The position numbers and the translations under genes are program-made. A DNA stretch of 64,000 bases from Aestuariimicrobium sp. p3-SID1156 (GTDB lineage: Bacteria; Actinomycetota; Actinomycetes; Propionibacteriales; Propionibacteriaceae): the NCBI RefSeq assembly GCF_025144225.1, contig NZ_JALXXB010000002.1, positions 124,001 to 188,000 of the forward strand, in the 5' to 3' direction. The notes beneath the pieces are model-generated. The model saw only the letters and a list, made by a program, of their open reading frames with translations, did no database searches and was not told the origin of the DNA. Shown in pieces: positions 62,638-64,000 of the stretch. Position 1 is the first letter of the stretch; each line of letters starts with the position of its first letter.

Positions 62638-63237
62638 TCAGTCGGTGACGATGAGAGCCAGGCCGCGATCCAGGGCTTCTTCCATGGCGGGCGGGTCCGG
62701 GCGGGGGGCATTGAGGTGGTCGAGGGCCAGGCCGTTGACCAGGGCTGTCACCAGTGATGCGGCCATCGTGGGTGTGAGTCCTTCGCGGAGCCGGCCCTGT
62801 TCCTGTGCCTGGGTCAGGACCTGCTCGAGGGTGCGGTGGAACTCGCCCAGGGTCATGACGTAGAGCTCGGCCAGCCAGTCACGCGTGGAGGCGGCGGCGC
62901 CGTAGCTCACCCAGACCGCCACATCCTCCCGGCAGGTCGCGTCGATGGGCAGCAGTTGCCGCAGGGACGCCCGGAGCCCGGCGCGATAGGTCGTGTGCTC
63001 CCCGGTGGGGGCTGAGCGCTCGGCCTGGCGTTGCGAGGAGCGGACCAGTGCGGCAATGAGGAGGTCCTGGCGGGTCTTGTAGTGGTACTGGATGGTGCCC
63101 GCCGAGAGGTCTGATTCCTGCGCAACCGTGCGGACGCTGACCACGTCGAAGCCCTGGTTGGCGATGACGCGGATTGCGGCGTCGGCGATCCGGGTCTGGG
63201 CCGGTGTCATCGGGGTCTCAAAGACGTTGGGGTCCAT
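62638..63237 (-). CDS. TetR-family transcriptional regulator
   Basis: 199-residue repressor. The HTH is TVAQESDLSAGTIQYHYKTR near residues 38-57, and the C-terminal ligand domain is TetR_C-like with many helices. It is divergent from the GAP-family membrane gene; two palindromes in the gap (63254-63267 and 63279-63292) probably bind it, giving control of both genes. ATG 63237 is used; the ligand is unknown. Confidence 0.88.
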   Translation of the reverse strand: MDPNVFETPMTPAQTRIADAAIRVIANQGFDVVSVRTVAQESDLSAGTIQYHYKTRQDLLIAALVRSSQRQAERSAPTGEHTTYRAGLRASLRQLLPIDATCREDVAVWVSYGAAASTRDWLAELYVMTLGEFHRTLEQVLTQAQEQGRLREGLTPTMAASLVTALVNGLALDHLNAPRPDPPAMEEALDRGLALIVTD

Positions 63238-63253
63238 GCTTGCTTCCTTTCCT

Positions 63254-63267
63254 CATACAAGTGTATG
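63254..63267. promoter_or_regulatory. Operator 1 (14-bp palindrome)
   Basis: CATACAAGTGTATG is a perfect CATAC-N4-GTATG palindrome. It sits 17 bases from the regulator start and 25 bases, centre to centre, from operator 2, which suggests a two-dimer TetR site. Confidence 0.65.
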
Positions 63268-63278
63268 GTCTACCCGGT

Positions 63279-63292
63279 CGTACGAACGTATG
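63279..63292. promoter_or_regulatory. Operator 2 (14-bp near-palindrome)
   Basis: CGTACGAACGTATG repeats the CGTAC/GTATG pattern of operator 1 with one mismatch in symmetry. It is 10 bases before the membrane gene start, so repressor binding there would block its ribosome site or promoter. Confidence 0.6.
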
Positions 63293-63301
63293 GGGGTTGA
63301 C

Positions 63302-63961
63302 ATGGAACTGGCCGCGCTTGTGGGTCTCGCGCTGATGGACAGCCTGAGCCTGGGGACGCTGGTGATCCCGCTGGTGCTCGTGGTCACCCGGCGACGGGTC
63401 GATGTGGGTCCGCTGATGATCTACTTCGCAACCATCGTGCTGGTCTACTTCGGGATCGGGGTGGCTCTGCTCGCCGGCTTCGACCTGCTGACCGGGCCGT
63501 TAACGCGTGCGCTCTCGAGTGAGCCGGCGCAGTGGATCAAGCTGGTGGCCGGAGCCGCCCTGCTGGCCTACGGTGTGCTCGCCCCGACTCCCGAGGTACG
63601 CGATGAGGCTCAGCTCAAGGTGCGCTCCCTGGCGCCTGCGGCGATGGTGGCTCTCGGGCTGGGAGCCGTGCTAACCGAGGTGGCGACCATGGTTCCATAC
63701 CTGGCTGCGAATGGGATCATTTCCGGCATGGACGCGGGCTGGCCGCTGCGGCTGATCGTGCTCGCCGGCTACTGCCTGGTGATGATCCTGCCGGCCGGCG
63801 TGCTGATCGGGGTGGCGGCGATCTGGGGAAATCGGGTCTGGCCGAAGCTGGAGAAGCTGGTGCCCAGGCTGGAGCGCGAGGCGAAGGTGACCCTGCTGTG
63901 GATCGCGGCGATTGTCGGGCTCTGGATGGTGGGGAGCAGTTGGGGCGTACTGCGCGGCTGA
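63302..63961 (+). CDS. GAP-family membrane protein (Sap/peptidoglycolipid-addressing type)
   Basis: 219-residue protein with six likely transmembrane helices. The opening MELAALVGLALMDSLSLGT and the central TEVATMVPYLAANGI match the GAP/Sap proteins of actinobacteria, relatives of LysE transporters, some of which help export cell-surface lipids. The regulator next door and paired operators suggest inducible export. Start ATG 63302; ATG 63290 is an alternative that overlaps operator 2. Confidence 0.8.
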   Translation: MELAALVGLALMDSLSLGTLVIPLVLVVTRRRVDVGPLMIYFATIVLVYFGIGVALLAGFDLLTGPLTRALSSEPAQWIKLVAGAALLAYGVLAPTPEVRDEAQLKVRSLAPAAMVALGLGAVLTEVATMVPYLAANGIISGMDAGWPLRLIVLAGYCLVMILPAGVLIGVAAIWGNRVWPKLEKLVPRLEREAKVTLLWIAAIVGLWMVGSSWGVLRG

Positions 63962-64000
63962 ATATCGCATGTCGCGGTGCGACAGCGATTTGCTCAGGGG

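Overview
The window reads as chromosomal DNA of a high-GC actinobacterium, most likely a member of the Propionibacteriaceae. Gene content such as Lsr2, ClpC, DUF3180 beside folK and a PSP1-domain protein points to Actinobacteria. The cobalt-early (anaerobic) cobalamin pathway, and in particular a single gene joining CbiE, CbiG and CbiH (a fusion known from Propionibacterium freudenreichii), points to the propionibacterial branch. Genes are tightly packed, many with 4-base ATGA, GTGA or TTGA overlaps, and no gene-free stretch exceeds 300 bases.

Positions 1-15.5 kb are mostly housekeeping: the end of holB, membrane proteins, a PSP1/RicT-like protein, a secreted tripeptidyl-aminopeptidase-type lipoprotein, tRNA-Thr(CGT), an amine oxidase, SixA, a carbohydrate esterase, a Nudix protein, a TRM11-like methylase, ppa, then dacB, a zincin, tilS and hpt. 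From 15.5 to 21.4 kb a block (ROK regulator, DUF4921 protein, glpX, a fused acetyl-CoA carboxyltransferase, a GreA-like protein) lies between hpt and ftsH, which are often closer in relatives. ftsH-folE-folP-folB-folK-DUF3180 follows, then an orphan NuoD-like gene, lsr2 and clpC.

Positions 31.5-41 kb are accessory: two conspicuous long hairpins, a decayed secreted phosphoesterase, an SDR/zinc alcohol dehydrogenase pair, an AraC/VOC/SDR trio, a GH31 glycosidase and a 2-hydroxyacid dehydrogenase.

Positions 41-62.4 kb form a nearly self-contained cobalamin island: uroporphyrinogen methylation (cobA), oxidation and cobalt insertion (CbiX-SirC fusion), ring methylation and contraction (cbiL, cbiF, cbiEGH, cbiD, cbiT, cobK, cbiC), amidation and adenosylation (CobB, cobO, cobQ), the aminopropanol arm (cbiB, a CobC-type PLP domain fused to CobB), loop assembly (cobT, cobU, cobS, a phosphatase) and a cobalt ECF importer (cbiMNQO). 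Three cobalamin riboswitches on the minus strand precede cobO, cbiM and cbiL, dividing the island into feedback-controlled units.

The right end holds a small Cys-rich protein, a TetR regulator with two visible palindromic operators, and a divergent GAP-family membrane protein that the regulator probably controls.
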